Below, in pieces: positions 7,742-17,300 of a stretch of 64,000 nucleotides of DNA (position 1 is its first letter; every line of letters starts with the position of its first letter). Where the stretch lies: NCBI RefSeq assembly GCF_003626695.1, contig NZ_RBAH01000008.1:216043-280042 (forward strand), read 5' to 3'. Position numbers and translations under genes: made by a program. The DNA comes from Paenibacillus ginsengarvi. GTDB lineage: Bacteria; Bacillota; Bacilli; Paenibacillales; NBRC-103111. The notes under the pieces were generated by a model. It worked only from the letters and a program-made list of their open reading frames with translations. It was not told the origin of the DNA and ran no database searches.

Positions 7742-9148
7742 ATGGTTAACAAAAGAACCACAATCGGACTTGCGGATAGCCGCGCTACAAAAAGCGAAAA
7801 TCGTCATAAGGGAGTCCTGCTGGCAAAGTTCGCCAAAAACGCCGCAGTTTTCGGTTTGCTTGCCGCCATAGCGTCAGCCTGCTCGGGCGCAAACACCGGT
7901 GGGAATACGACTGTGGGGCCGGCCGATAGCGGCAAAGCTCCGGAAGTGAAAAAGAAAGACCCGGTCGATCTGGTGTTTTACCAGACCTCCAGCGGATGGA
8001 CGGAAGCTATGTTTATGGAGCAGTACGGCGATGCGATCAAAGCGAAATTCCCGCATATGAATATCAAATTTATTCCGAGCGCGAAACTCACCGATCTGCT
8101 TGCCAGCGGAACGACAATAGACGTGCTGTTCTCCTCGGTCGGTCATATTCATGGGTTTTTGTTAGCCAATAACATGCAGTACGATATGACGGAGCTGATT
8201 AAGAAGAACAATTACGATTTAAGCAAAATAGAGCCTTCGACGGTTGATCTCATGAAAAAAATCGCAAATGGAGGCATGTACGGACTGCCGGTGACGAACA
8301 CCGTAAGCGTGCTGTCCTATAATAAAGATTTGTTCGACAAATTCGGGGTTAGTTATCCAAAAGACGGAATGACTTGGGACGATACCTACGAGTTAGCCAA
8401 AAGAATGACGAGAAACGAAGGCGGCGTACAATATCGCGGATTCGTAGCCTCGGTCGAACATATCGCTCAGACGAACCAGTTCTCGGCAGGTTATGTGGAT
8501 CCCAAAACGGATAAGGCATTGTTCGGGACAAATGCGAACTGGAAAAAAATCGCGGAAAATCTCATCCGTTTCTATAAAATTCCGGGCAATGAGGTGGATT
8601 CCAAGACAGGCGTCCTGCTCGCACAGGTGGATGCGTTCCGTAAAGACTTGACCGTAGCGATGATGGCGCATCTGGCCATCCCCGATAAAAACGATGCGCT
8701 TAAAAATTGGGACATGGTGAAACTCCCGGAATTTAAAGAGCTTCCCGGCGTCGGCTCGCAGCCGTATCCGACCTATTTCGATATCACTTCGATGAGCAAG
8801 CATAAGGATGACGCGTTTGAAGCGATCGCCTTCTTAACGTCGGACGAATTCCAGATGAAGCTGGCTAAGCGCGGAGACGTGCCTGTCAGCAAGAGCCAAG
8901 CAGTACGTAATGCTTTCGGGTCGGAAGTGGAGTACTTGAAGGGGAAAAATATTAAGGCGCGGCTTCCGGAGAAGCTGGCTGAGCCTATGGCGATGACAAC
9001 CTACGATGCTCAAGCTAAACCAAGATGGGTTAATAATATGAACCAACTGATCACCGGAACAGGAAATGACGATGTCAATACACTGCTGAGAAAAGCGACA
9101 GAAGAAACGGATAAAGATATTGAGACGATCAAAGCATCGAAAAAGTAA
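7742..9148 (+). CDS. ABC transporter extracellular solute-binding lipoprotein (orphan)
   Basis: A 468-residue lipoprotein. A long basic N-region (about 30 residues) precedes the hydrophobic stretch AVFGLLAAIASAC, whose Cys (about 47) is the lipidation site. The mature domain carries family-1 sugar-binding features (YGLPVTNTVSVLSYNKDLFDKFGVSYPKDGMTWDDTYELAKRMTR). It is closely similar to the protein at 20489 through this core. GGGAGG lies 8 bases upstream. No permeases follow; a terminator does. The adjacent divergent AraC gene is the likely regulator. It must share membrane components encoded elsewhere. Confidence 0.92.
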   Translation: MVNKRTTIGLADSRATKSENRHKGVLLAKFAKNAAVFGLLAAIASACSGANTGGNTTVGPADSGKAPEVKKKDPVDLVFYQTSSGWTEAMFMEQYGDAIKAKFPHMNIKFIPSAKLTDLLASGTTIDVLFSSVGHIHGFLLANNMQYDMTELIKKNNYDLSKIEPSTVDLMKKIANGGMYGLPVTNTVSVLSYNKDLFDKFGVSYPKDGMTWDDTYELAKRMTRNEGGVQYRGFVASVEHIAQTNQFSAGYVDPKTDKALFGTNANWKKIAENLIRFYKIPGNEVDSKTGVLLAQVDAFRKDLTVAMMAHLAIPDKNDALKNWDMVKLPEFKELPGVGSQPYPTYFDITSMSKHKDDAFEAIAFLTSDEFQMKLAKRGDVPVSKSQAVRNAFGSEVEYLKGKNIKARLPEKLAEPMAMTTYDAQAKPRWVNNMNQLITGTGNDDVNTLLRKATEETDKDIETIKASKK

Positions 9149-9187
9149 GCGCTACCCCCTGGGTATAAATGAAATCAAGCAGAAGGA

Positions 9188-9208
9188 GTCGCCGATTGGC
9201 GGCTTTTT
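9188..9208 (+). terminator. Intrinsic terminator after the solute-binding gene
   Basis: A short stem, GTCGCC / GGCGGC (one G-T pair) with loop GATT, is followed by TTTTT. It ends the transcript of the gene at 7742. Confidence 0.65.
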
Positions 9209-9338
9209 CGTCTAAACTATCGCCGTCTCGCGCAGCAGCGCCAACATCGCATCCCGGTGGCATTCTGCCTGCTGCGATAACCGATACAATGGGGTAGGCC
9301 GTCATCCGGCAAGTCGGTGGGCGGCCTGTTTCAACAAG

Positions 9339-9379
9339 AGAAAGCCATCGGGCCTCCATGAAGGACTCCGATGGCTTCT
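9339..9379 (-). terminator. Intrinsic terminator after the SLH protein gene (minus strand)
   Basis: AGAAAGCCATCGG at 9339-9351 pairs with CCGATGGCTTCT at 9368-9379. Read on the minus strand the stem is followed by a T-rich tract (TTTCTCTTG), directly downstream of the leftward gene's stop. Confidence 0.7.
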
Positions 9380-9384
9380 GCCTG

Positions 9385-11052
9385 TTAATCGATAAATTTC
9401 AAAGATACGAGCACTCGTTTCAGCATCGTAACGGTTTGAGCGCGAGTAGCTGTCGAGGACGTTTCCAGCGTATCGACGGTCATTCCTTGCACAAAGCCTT
9501 TGGAAATCGCTTTGGCGATTTCTTTTTGTCCCCAGACGATTTCGTTTGCATCGTCGAACACCGAGAGCAGTCTCGCTTGTTCGGATGCGTCAATCGTGAT
9601 CGGCTCGCCGGCATAAGCGTATGCCCGGACGATAATGGAGACAAGCTCTTCGCGCGTAATAGGTGCATCCGGACGGAAAGTGCCGTCTTCGTAGCCGTTA
9701 ATAAGTCCCGCTTTGGCCGCCGCGGCGATCATGCCGGAGTACCAGCTGCCCAGCCCCACGTCGGAAAAGTAAGTCCCGTCGTTCACATCGACAAGCCCGA
9801 ATGCGCGTGTAGCCAGCGCTACGAATTCGGCGCGCGTGACGCTGCGCTCCGGCGCAAAGGACGTTTCGCTCATCCCTTCGACGATCAGCTTGCTGGCCAG
9901 CAGCTCGATATCGGACTTTGCCCAATGAGACGCGCTATCGTTAAACTGCTTGTTCAATTCGAGGACGGTGTAAATGCTGTTGCCCGTCCGCCAAAACGTT
10001 GCTTGCGTGGACGTAATCGTTCCCGGAACAAAGCTGAGCAGGTTCGTATCCGGATTGAACAGGGCGATCGTAGCCGAGTGCGACGACGCCGTCGAAAGCG
10101 GAATATCCCGTTTGACGTACATATCGAAATTAGGGATGTTCGTTTTAACGCCGTTTTTATTCGATACTGCAAAATTCATTTCGTAAGCCTGAGAGAGCGC
10201 CTTGCCGCCGAGCGAGGCAATCGCGTTCGTTACAGCTGTTGCTTCGCTGCCTGTCAGCGCCTTGATGCCTACATGGATGTTCATGTCGGCGATGTCGGCA
10301 TTGATTTTGTCGGCCAGCTGCTCCAGACTGAATGCCGCAAGAGGCAGATGGTATGTACCGTGATCGGTTACGATATGAAGGAGGGATTTGGCCCCTGCGC
10401 CTTCCAGCCCGGATGCCGGGATGGAAACGGAGTCTCCCGTTACTCTGATCGTAACCTCCTTGTATTTGGCCAGCGCCGCTTTTAGCCAATCGGCGTCTAC
10501 CGTGCCATCTGCGGCATCGATCGTATCGCCGACATCGCCGGATGGGCCGGAGCCGTTATTGCCGCTGCCTTCACCGCTGCCGCTACCGGAACCGCCGGAC
10601 GAACCGCCGCTTCCGCCATCAGAACCCGAGCCGCCGGAGCCATTTCCGTCTCCGTCCGGATCGGGATTCGAGCTATCCGATTCGCGATACAAAATTCCGC
10701 TTGCCTCATTAGCTCCATACTTGAAGTAGACGGCATCGTATACGGAATCGATGACGACGGAATCCGGAATCGTATAAACGGATGTTCCGTTTTCATATGT
10801 AGTGTAAGATACGGTCACATCTTGAAGGTGTGAACCGTTTGCTGCGTAAATGCCCAGCGTGACCGTCGGCTGATTATAAACGGCTTGGCCGACATCGCCG
10901 TCGAAACGGATTTGTCCGGATAGCCGTCCGTCTTGCGCAAACGAACCATTCACTACGATGGCTGCCGAAGCCAGAACAGGAACGAGCATCGAAACTAGTA
11001 AAAGTGCTGCGGCAAAAAATGATGTTTTTTTCAACAGGTGAAACTTGGACAT
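9385..11052 (-). CDS. Secreted SLH-domain cell-surface protein
   Basis: A 555-residue exported protein. A signal peptide ends at about LASA (residue 31). Next is a domain of about 100 residues (VVNGSFAQDGRLSGQIRFDG), then a low-complexity Gly/Ser/Asp linker (about 135-175), a middle domain of unknown function (about 180-360), and three S-layer homology repeats at the C-terminus, beginning SASHWAKSDIELLASKLI, GTYFSDVGLGSWYSGMI and SVFDDANEIVWGQKEI. SLH repeats bind pyruvylated secondary cell-wall polymer and anchor proteins to the surface. The ATG at 11052 has AAGGAG 10 bases upstream; a start 11 codons earlier is possible. The leader contains an attenuator-like structure. Confidence 0.9.
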   Translation of the reverse strand: MSKFHLLKKTSFFAAALLLVSMLVPVLASAAIVVNGSFAQDGRLSGQIRFDGDVGQAVYNQPTVTLGIYAANGSHLQDVTVSYTTYENGTSVYTIPDSVVIDSVYDAVYFKYGANEASGILYRESDSSNPDPDGDGNGSGGSGSDGGSGGSSGGSGSGSGEGSGNNGSGPSGDVGDTIDAADGTVDADWLKAALAKYKEVTIRVTGDSVSIPASGLEGAGAKSLLHIVTDHGTYHLPLAAFSLEQLADKINADIADMNIHVGIKALTGSEATAVTNAIASLGGKALSQAYEMNFAVSNKNGVKTNIPNFDMYVKRDIPLSTASSHSATIALFNPDTNLLSFVPGTITSTQATFWRTGNSIYTVLELNKQFNDSASHWAKSDIELLASKLIVEGMSETSFAPERSVTRAEFVALATRAFGLVDVNDGTYFSDVGLGSWYSGMIAAAAKAGLINGYEDGTFRPDAPITREELVSIIVRAYAYAGEPITIDASEQARLLSVFDDANEIVWGQKEIAKAISKGFVQGMTVDTLETSSTATRAQTVTMLKRVLVSLKFID

Positions 11053-11142
11053 AGGGGTCTCGCTCCTTTTCGAATCTTCTTTCATTTCTCCTTAGTTCAC
11101 CTCCTTCCGAATTACCTTTAACCAACAGGATCGCAATTGAAA

Positions 11143-11227
11143 CAGGGATTTTAAAAAAAATAAAAAAAATTAAACCGGCACTGTTAGTCGCCGACTTAAA
11201 ACGGTACCCTTATGCCCGGCATAGAAT
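11143..11227 (-). promoter_or_regulatory. Attenuator-like structured leader upstream of the SLH gene
   Basis: On the minus strand, CCGGGCA (11213-11219) can pair with TGCCGG (11175-11180), and the closing arm is followed by TTTAATTTTTTTTATTTTTT, the form of an intrinsic terminator. An inner alternative pairing (CGGC with GCCG around GACTAACA) uses part of the same arm, so two exclusive folds are possible. It is about 90-170 bases upstream of the gene start. I could not match it to a named riboswitch class. The rest of 11053-11358 holds AT-rich promoter-like sequence for the divergent 11359 gene and an ATGATATGAT/ATCATA palindrome. Confidence 0.35.
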
Positions 11228-11358
11228 CGGCAGCCTTGCTTCTTTGAATGGAAGGAAAGTTTTATTATATCATTTATTACCAGAAAAACTATGATATGAT
11301 TCATCATACTACCGTACTATACCCTTGTAGATAAAACGGGGAGGAAGAGGAAGTTATA

Positions 11359-12351
11359 ATGAAAATGGATATTAATCACTCCGTCATTTCCTCAAATTCG
11401 TTAATGCAGGCAATAAGTAAATTGTATTCAATCGGAGAAGCGACTGAATGCCGGTTTCTTTCGAATGGTTTGAATGATACCTATTTAGTGAAGACAGCTT
11501 TAGATAAACATATATTGCGGGTCTACAAATCCCATTGGCGCAGCAAAGAGGACATTTTGTTCGAACTTGAGCTTCTCAATCATTTGAAGTTGAAAGGGAT
11601 TTCCGTTTCATCACCGGTGCCCAGAACAAATAAAGAGTACCTCTTTGATATCGATGCCCCTGAAGGTTTGAGATACGCTGTTTTGTTTACATTCGCTGAA
11701 GGTGAATATTCAAAGGATGAACAGAAGTGTGCCTTGTTTGGTGAAGAGGTGGCGAGAATGCATCTTGCTATGGATGAATTTCATTCTGATTACGCCAGAT
11801 TCAAGATAGATTTAAACCATCTGTTACAGCAACCGCTGCAAGCGATTCATCCTTTCTTATCTCACAGACCTGAGGACTTTACATACTTGGAAACTCTAGC
11901 GGCAGACCTTCGGAGCCGGATTGAACATCTATCACCCTATCTGAATTGGGGCTTATGCCATGGCGATCTTCACGGAGGCAATGTGCATTTTCAAGAAACA
12001 ACATTAACCCAATTTGACTTTGATTGCGGAGGGTATGGATGGAGAGCCTACGATGTTTCGGTCTTTCTCTGGAATATGGTTACGGGAAAGAGCAAGGACG
12101 CTTTTGATAATAAGATGTGGGCGCCATTCATTAACTCCTACCAGCAGGTAAAACCACTGTCTGATGCCGATCTTAAAGCGATTCCTCTATTTGTGGCGAT
12201 TAGAGATATTTGGCTGATGGGTCTCCATACTGGAAATGCGCATATATGGGGAGGCTGGCAAAATGATCATTATTTCAATAGACAGCTTAAGTTTTTACGA
12301 CATTGGTGTGAGCATCATGGAATAGTCTCTGAGGACGGAAAGGGAATCTAA
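11359..12351 (+). CDS. APH-family phosphotransferase (substrate unknown)
   Basis: A 330-residue cytosolic kinase-fold protein. The catalytic loop HGDLHGGN (201-208) and the metal-binding DFD (220-222) are intact, with an N-lobe ILRVYKSHW segment supplying the ATP-binding lysine. This is the aminoglycoside phosphotransferase/choline kinase-like fold, which phosphorylates small hydroxyl compounds; homoserine-kinase-like and SrkA-like relatives share it. It may or may not act on an antibiotic. The gene is clearly richer in A+T than its neighbours, as is the next gene, suggesting they arrived together. GAGGAAG precedes the ATG. Confidence 0.85.
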   Translation: MKMDINHSVISSNSLMQAISKLYSIGEATECRFLSNGLNDTYLVKTALDKHILRVYKSHWRSKEDILFELELLNHLKLKGISVSSPVPRTNKEYLFDIDAPEGLRYAVLFTFAEGEYSKDEQKCALFGEEVARMHLAMDEFHSDYARFKIDLNHLLQQPLQAIHPFLSHRPEDFTYLETLAADLRSRIEHLSPYLNWGLCHGDLHGGNVHFQETTLTQFDFDCGGYGWRAYDVSVFLWNMVTGKSKDAFDNKMWAPFINSYQQVKPLSDADLKAIPLFVAIRDIWLMGLHTGNAHIWGGWQNDHYFNRQLKFLRHWCEHHGIVSEDGKGI

Positions 12352-12412
12352 CCGACATGTCGAAGATGTTATCATCCTAGTATCGCTGATCTGCGAAAGG
12401 AGAATTGGAACA

Positions 12413-12871
12413 ATGAATTTGAAAATGGAAAAGTTAGAACTAAAACTAACTGATATTACGGGGTCTCGATTTGAAAAGGTCAAAGCAGATGAGCTATATT
12501 TTGATGACGTCAGTTTGGCTAGAACCCAAATCACTAATGCAAATATGAGTGGGATGTCCTTACATGATGTAAATATGTCCGGATTTAAAATCTCGGACGC
12601 GAATATGAGCAATCTTGAAATTTCTGAAGCTCAGATGGGTGGAGCATATATTCACAACATCGGGATCCCTAAGGAAGGAGATCCCCACTACAATCCCCAA
12701 ACTGCAGGTCAGCCCATAAGATTTGAGCATTGTGAGCTAAGAGGCAGCCGGATTTCAAACTGCGACCTTAGCCACGTCGAGATATCGGATTGTGATCTAA
12801 AAGGTATGAAGATAAATGGGATTTTGGTGGAAGAGCTCTTAAAAAGTTATCAAAACAAAACTTCCCAGTAA
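12413..12871 (+). CDS. Pentapeptide-repeat-like protein
   Basis: A 152-residue protein made of irregular five-residue turns: DDVSLARTQITNANMSGMSL, DVNMSGFKISDANMSNLEIS, and later FEHCELRGSRISNCDLSHVE with the A(D/N)L/MxG-like rhythm. Such repeats form right-handed quadrilateral beta-helices. The role is unknown; some relatives mimic DNA and protect gyrase, but nothing here shows that. AAAGGAG lies 12 bases upstream. It follows the APH-type kinase by 61 bases, shares its A+T-rich composition and is probably co-transcribed with it. Confidence 0.8.
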   Translation: MNLKMEKLELKLTDITGSRFEKVKADELYFDDVSLARTQITNANMSGMSLHDVNMSGFKISDANMSNLEISEAQMGGAYIHNIGIPKEGDPHYNPQTAGQPIRFEHCELRGSRISNCDLSHVEISDCDLKGMKINGILVEELLKSYQNKTSQ

Positions 12872-12902
12872 ACCATGGATTTGATTATGGAAAACGGTAG
12901 TG

Positions 12903-12932
12903 AAGGAGCTCCTATACGGCAGCTCCTTTTTC
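12903..12932 (+). terminator. Intrinsic terminator after the pentapeptide gene
   Basis: AAGGAGCT pairs with AGCTCCTT around a 10-base loop (CCTATACGGC), followed by TTTT. It ends the kinase/pentapeptide transcript. Confidence 0.8.
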
Positions 12933-13075
12933 GTTTGTTTGAAAACTTCCAAGTAGTATCGAATTCGTGAACAAGTATCGTCTAGGCATGACGAAGCCGA
13001 TCACGTTCGATTATAATAAAATAGGAGTTCCAATCCTGTAGGACTACGAGATTATAGAGAGAGGTAGAGAAATGG

Positions 13076-14383
13076 ATGGCTGGAAATCGTAGGAAGAGAA
13101 TCTCGCTTTCTGTACTGACCTGGGGGCTCGTGGTTACACTTTCGAGCGCTTGCTCGCTTCAAGCCAAGGATGCGGCAATTGTCGCCGAGAAACTGCAGAC
13201 CGTGGAGGTGATCACGGTGCAGCCGGAGCCTGTTCTGGACCGGTACGCGCTTGCGGGCACTCTGCAATCGATGAAGGAAGCCGTCGTCTCCTTCGAGGTG
13301 GACGGCCGGGTGACTGAAACTTTCGTTCAAGTGGGAGATGTCATCAAGGCGGGTGCGGTGCTTGCGTCGCTGGACGCCACGAATTACAAGCTTCAGCTCG
13401 GTCGGGCGGAAGCGGCGATCGGGCAAGCCGAAGCGGCGGTCCGTCAGGCGGAGGCATCCGTCGCCGCGGCGGCGGTAGGCGTAGAAACGGCGCGGCAATC
13501 GAGGGATGTGTTGAGTAAAAACGGAGAGGCGCTTACCCAGGAAGCTTTTCGCAAGGCAACCTACGATTTGAACAAGGTGGAGACGAGTTATAAAGACGGA
13601 AGCGCTTCGGAGACAGATATGAACAACGCGCGATTAGCCTACAAACAAGCTGAGACCAACTATCTCAACGCGAAGGCTCAAAGCGATCAGTCGTCGTCAG
13701 GCGTCACGTCCGCAGAAGCGACGATGGCACAGGCTCGAGCGGGGCTCGAGCAAGCCAAAGCGGCTGGCCGGGAAGCGCTTGTAGGGCGGGATCAAGCGCA
13801 GATGGCCGTCGAGAAGTCTTCGCTCGCCTCGCCGATCAATGGCGTTGTGCTGGAGAAGTTCGTCTCGGCATGGCAGCTGACGGGCGGAGGCCAGCCGGCC
13901 TACCGGATCGGCGACATTACGCAGCTCAAAGTCGTGCTCCCCGTACCCGATCAAGAAATCCGCAAATGGAGCGTCGGACAAGAGGTGGCGCTAACGTTAT
14001 ACAAAGAGTCCCGGAACGGGACGGTCAAGAATGTATACCCGACGACGAACACAAGCTCCGGGTCGGTGAACGTCGAGGTGCTCGTGCCGAATCCGAAAGC
14101 GGATTGGCTGCCGGGACAAGTCGTGAAGGCGGCACGAACGTCAACCGGAGAAACGGGGATTCTCGTTCCTGTCGAGGCGGTCGTCAGTTCGGGCAGCGAG
14201 CCCTACGTTTTCAAGAAGGTGGACGGCAAAGCGGTGAAGACGAAAGTCACGCTCGGGGAGCTTACGAACAACCGGCTTCATCTGACATCGGGTCTTTCGC
14301 CGGGCGACCAAATCGTCACCAAGGGGGCGTACAAACTGTTTGATGGCGATTCGATCGCGACGTCAGAGGAGCGTGCCAAGTGA
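13076..14383 (+). CDS. RND efflux membrane-fusion (periplasmic-adaptor type) lipoprotein
   Basis: A 435-residue HlyD/AcrA-family adaptor. The N-terminal signal ends in LSSAC (lipobox, Cys about 26), so it is anchored as a lipoprotein outside the membrane. A half-lipoyl segment (VVSFEVDGRVTETFVQVGDVIKAGAVLASLD) precedes a long Ala/Gln/Glu-rich coiled coil (about 105-240). The second lipoyl half (ASPINGVVLEKFVS) and beta-barrel domains follow. It works with the RND pump encoded next, whose start overlaps its stop by 4 bases (GTGA). A second ATG at 13072 is out of frame. GAGAGG precedes the start. Confidence 0.92.
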   Translation: MAGNRRKRISLSVLTWGLVVTLSSACSLQAKDAAIVAEKLQTVEVITVQPEPVLDRYALAGTLQSMKEAVVSFEVDGRVTETFVQVGDVIKAGAVLASLDATNYKLQLGRAEAAIGQAEAAVRQAEASVAAAAVGVETARQSRDVLSKNGEALTQEAFRKATYDLNKVETSYKDGSASETDMNNARLAYKQAETNYLNAKAQSDQSSSGVTSAEATMAQARAGLEQAKAAGREALVGRDQAQMAVEKSSLASPINGVVLEKFVSAWQLTGGGQPAYRIGDITQLKVVLPVPDQEIRKWSVGQEVALTLYKESRNGTVKNVYPTTNTSSGSVNVEVLVPNPKADWLPGQVVKAARTSTGETGILVPVEAVVSSGSEPYVFKKVDGKAVKTKVTLGELTNNRLHLTSGLSPGDQIVTKGAYKLFDGDSIATSEERAK

Positions 14384-17300
14384 TCGATTACGTCATCAAA
14401 AAACGGAAAATTACGCTGCTCTTCCTCCTGATGGCGCTGGTTGTCGGCTTTTTCGGATTCACCCAGCTGCCGCACCAGGAGATGCCGGACGTCGTCATCA
14501 AACAAGCGCTCGTGATGACGATTTATCCCGGGGCGACTCCGGAAAAGGTCGAGCAGACGGTTACAAAGGTTATCGAGCAGAAGATCAAGGAAATTCAAGG
14601 CATCAAAACGATCACCTCGACTTCGCATAACGGGTATTCCTCCATCCTGGTGCAGACGGACGACGACGCGGATGCAGCCAAGAAATGGGACGAGCTGCGC
14701 AAAAAGGTGCAGGACGCCCAGGCAGACTTGCCCAAAGACGCGAAGGCGCCGGTCGTCAACGACGATCTCGCCAAGTCGTTCATCGGGCAGTACGCGATTA
14801 CAGCCGATCATGCCGGCGATCTGTATGGTTTGAACGATCTGATGGTAACGTGGAAGGATCAGCTCCGCACCGTGCCCGGTGTCGCGGGCGTTGACATCCG
14901 GGGGATACCGGAGCGGGAAGTCCGAGTCGAGGTGGATGCGCAGAAGCTTGGGCAGCTAGGCATTCCTTGGGAACAAGTGCTGAGCACGCTGCAAAGCTAT
15001 AACGATCGTGTCCCTACAGGCAGTCTCGAATTCGGAAGCCGCGAATACATGCTGACGGTGCCTGAGGGGCAAGAAGCCGGGATCTTGAACCGGGTCGTCG
15101 TCACGCAAACGCAAACCGGGACGCCGGTTTATTTACGGGATATCGGGAGCGCGGCATTCACGTATAAAAAAACGGACTACTATGCGTACTACAACGGAAA
15201 ACCGGCCATCACGATCAGCTTGAGCAGTGAGACGGGCAGCGACGTTCCTACTATGAACCGGCGCGTGGAGGAGGAGATGAAAAAGCTTGCTCCCAGCTTG
15301 CCCGGACATCTGAAGCTGGAATCGCTGTTCGCTCAAAACGATCGGGTCGACGAGCTGTTTGCCGAGCTGTCCAAGGAACTGCTGATCGCTATAGCGGCGG
15401 TTATCCTCATCTGTACACTCGGACTGAATCTGCTGACTTCGGCGACCGTGGCGCTTGCGATCCCGTTTTCCATCGGACTCGGGTTCATCTTTTTGCCGAC
15501 TCTCGGCATCACCTTGAATCAAATTTCCATTGTCGGCCTCATTATTGTACTCGGACTGCTGGTCGACGACGCCGTCGTAGTCAATGACAACATCGAGCGA
15601 CGAATGTTTGCGCTGGGCGAAAGTCCGGCCGTTGCCGCCGTCAAAGGGACCAAAGAAGTATCCATCTCGATTCTTACCGCGACCCTCGCGACGATTGCCG
15701 CGTTCGCGCCGCTGTTGTTTTTGCAGGGCGACATCGGTGCCTTCATCAAGCCGATTCCGACCGTCGTTTCGCTGACGATGCTGGCGTCCATGGTCATGTC
15801 GCTTACGATCATACCGATCTTCCGAGGCTGGTACGACGCTAAGCGTCAGAAAGCGGGACAGTATAAGAGTAAACCTGCCGGTTTTCTGGGAAAGCAGTTC
15901 CATGCGGTAACGAACATTTATGCAGGACGGTGGATGGTAAAGGTACTGGAACGGCCGCTCTTTACGGGTCTGGCCGGTCTGCTCATCGGCACGGCGGCAT
16001 ACTCGCTGGCCTTGTTTACGCCAATCGAGCTGTTCCCGGATTCGGAGCGGCCGGAAGCGACGATCAACATCCGGATGCCGGCGGGAACCTCTGTTGTCGA
16101 GACCGACCGGGTCGTCCGCGAAATTGCCGATTGGGTCATGTCGCAGCCGGAAACTCAGCGAATGGCGTACGCATCCGGCGGAGGCGCCCCGACGTTGTTC
16201 AGCGACATCGCCTCCGGGGCTCCGCCGGCCAGTCCGACGACCGCCCAGCTCCAGATTATAGGGGTCAAAGGCAAATTCGACCGCGAAAAGACGGTGGAGG
16301 CTTGGCAATCGCATCTGAATGCGGCTTACCCGGGTGCGAATCTAAGTATTCATGTTCCGCAGCTCGGTATTCCGGTCGGCTCACCGGTATCGATCCGTTT
16401 GACCGGTCAGAACTTGAGTGAGCTTCAATCAATGGCCGACGAAGTGAAGGTTGCGGTCGCCGGCGTCAAAGGCACGGTTAACGTGATGGATGACATGGGG
16501 ATCGAGCGATACAACCTGACCTTTCAGCCGAATCAAGAAGCTATGGATCGGTACATGGTCAGTTATAACGATTTGACACGAACACTGCTGCTGGTCGGTC
16601 AAGGATTAACCGTCAGCCAATTCGATACCGGTCGAGAGCTTGTGGACATCAACTTGTATATGTCTAAGAACGAAGCCGAGCCGAATGTATTGTATCAGCA
16701 ATTGCAGGTAACGAATGCCCAAGGTCGTCAAATTCCTTTGTCGCAGCTGACGACAATGGTGCCCGGATTTTCGATACCGCAGATCAACCGGTATAATCTG
16801 GAGCGTACCGTTACGGTTACCGCCGACGTGTCCGGCCGAACCGCGACCGAAGTGATGGCCGAGGTGCAGAAGAAGCTCGCGGATATGACGTTCCCGGACG
16901 GATACGAATGGAATATCGGAGGGGAAACGTCCGAGCAAGCGGATATTTTCGCAAGTCTCGGCAAGCTTTCGGTGATCGTGGCGTTCCTGATCCTGCTTCT
17001 TATGACCATGCAGTTTTATTCGCTCTCGCTGCCTGTGCTCATCATGACGACCGTATACTTGGCCGCGGCCGGAGGAATCCTCGGTATTTTCTTGACGGGA
17101 ATGCCGATCGGGTTCATGAGCATTATGGGTATCATCTCCTTGGCGGGCGTTGTCGTGCGGAACGGGATCGTTCTTATCGAGTTTATCGAGGAAGCGCGCC
17201 GCCATGGCATGGAGCTGAAGGAGGCCGTCCTGCAGGCCGCGTCCGCTCGGTTCCGTCCGATCATATTGACATCGCTCACGGCAATCGTTGGTATGGTTCC

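Noticed and set aside
9358..10485. Long 375-codon plus-strand frame
   Set aside because: It lies wholly antisense to the SLH-protein gene, whose protein has clear SLH motifs and a signal peptide; no ribosome site or family in the antisense frame.
10500..10680. Tandem DNA repeat
   Set aside because: It is the Gly/Ser/Asp linker of the SLH protein; the apparent periodicity is from codon bias.
11359..12351. Aminoglycoside resistance kinase
   Set aside because: APH fold motifs are present, but the family covers many substrates and nothing in the context points to antibiotic resistance.
15133..16314. Long 393-codon minus-strand frame
   Set aside because: Antisense to the RND pump; Arg-rich, low-complexity translation typical of a GC-rich shadow frame.
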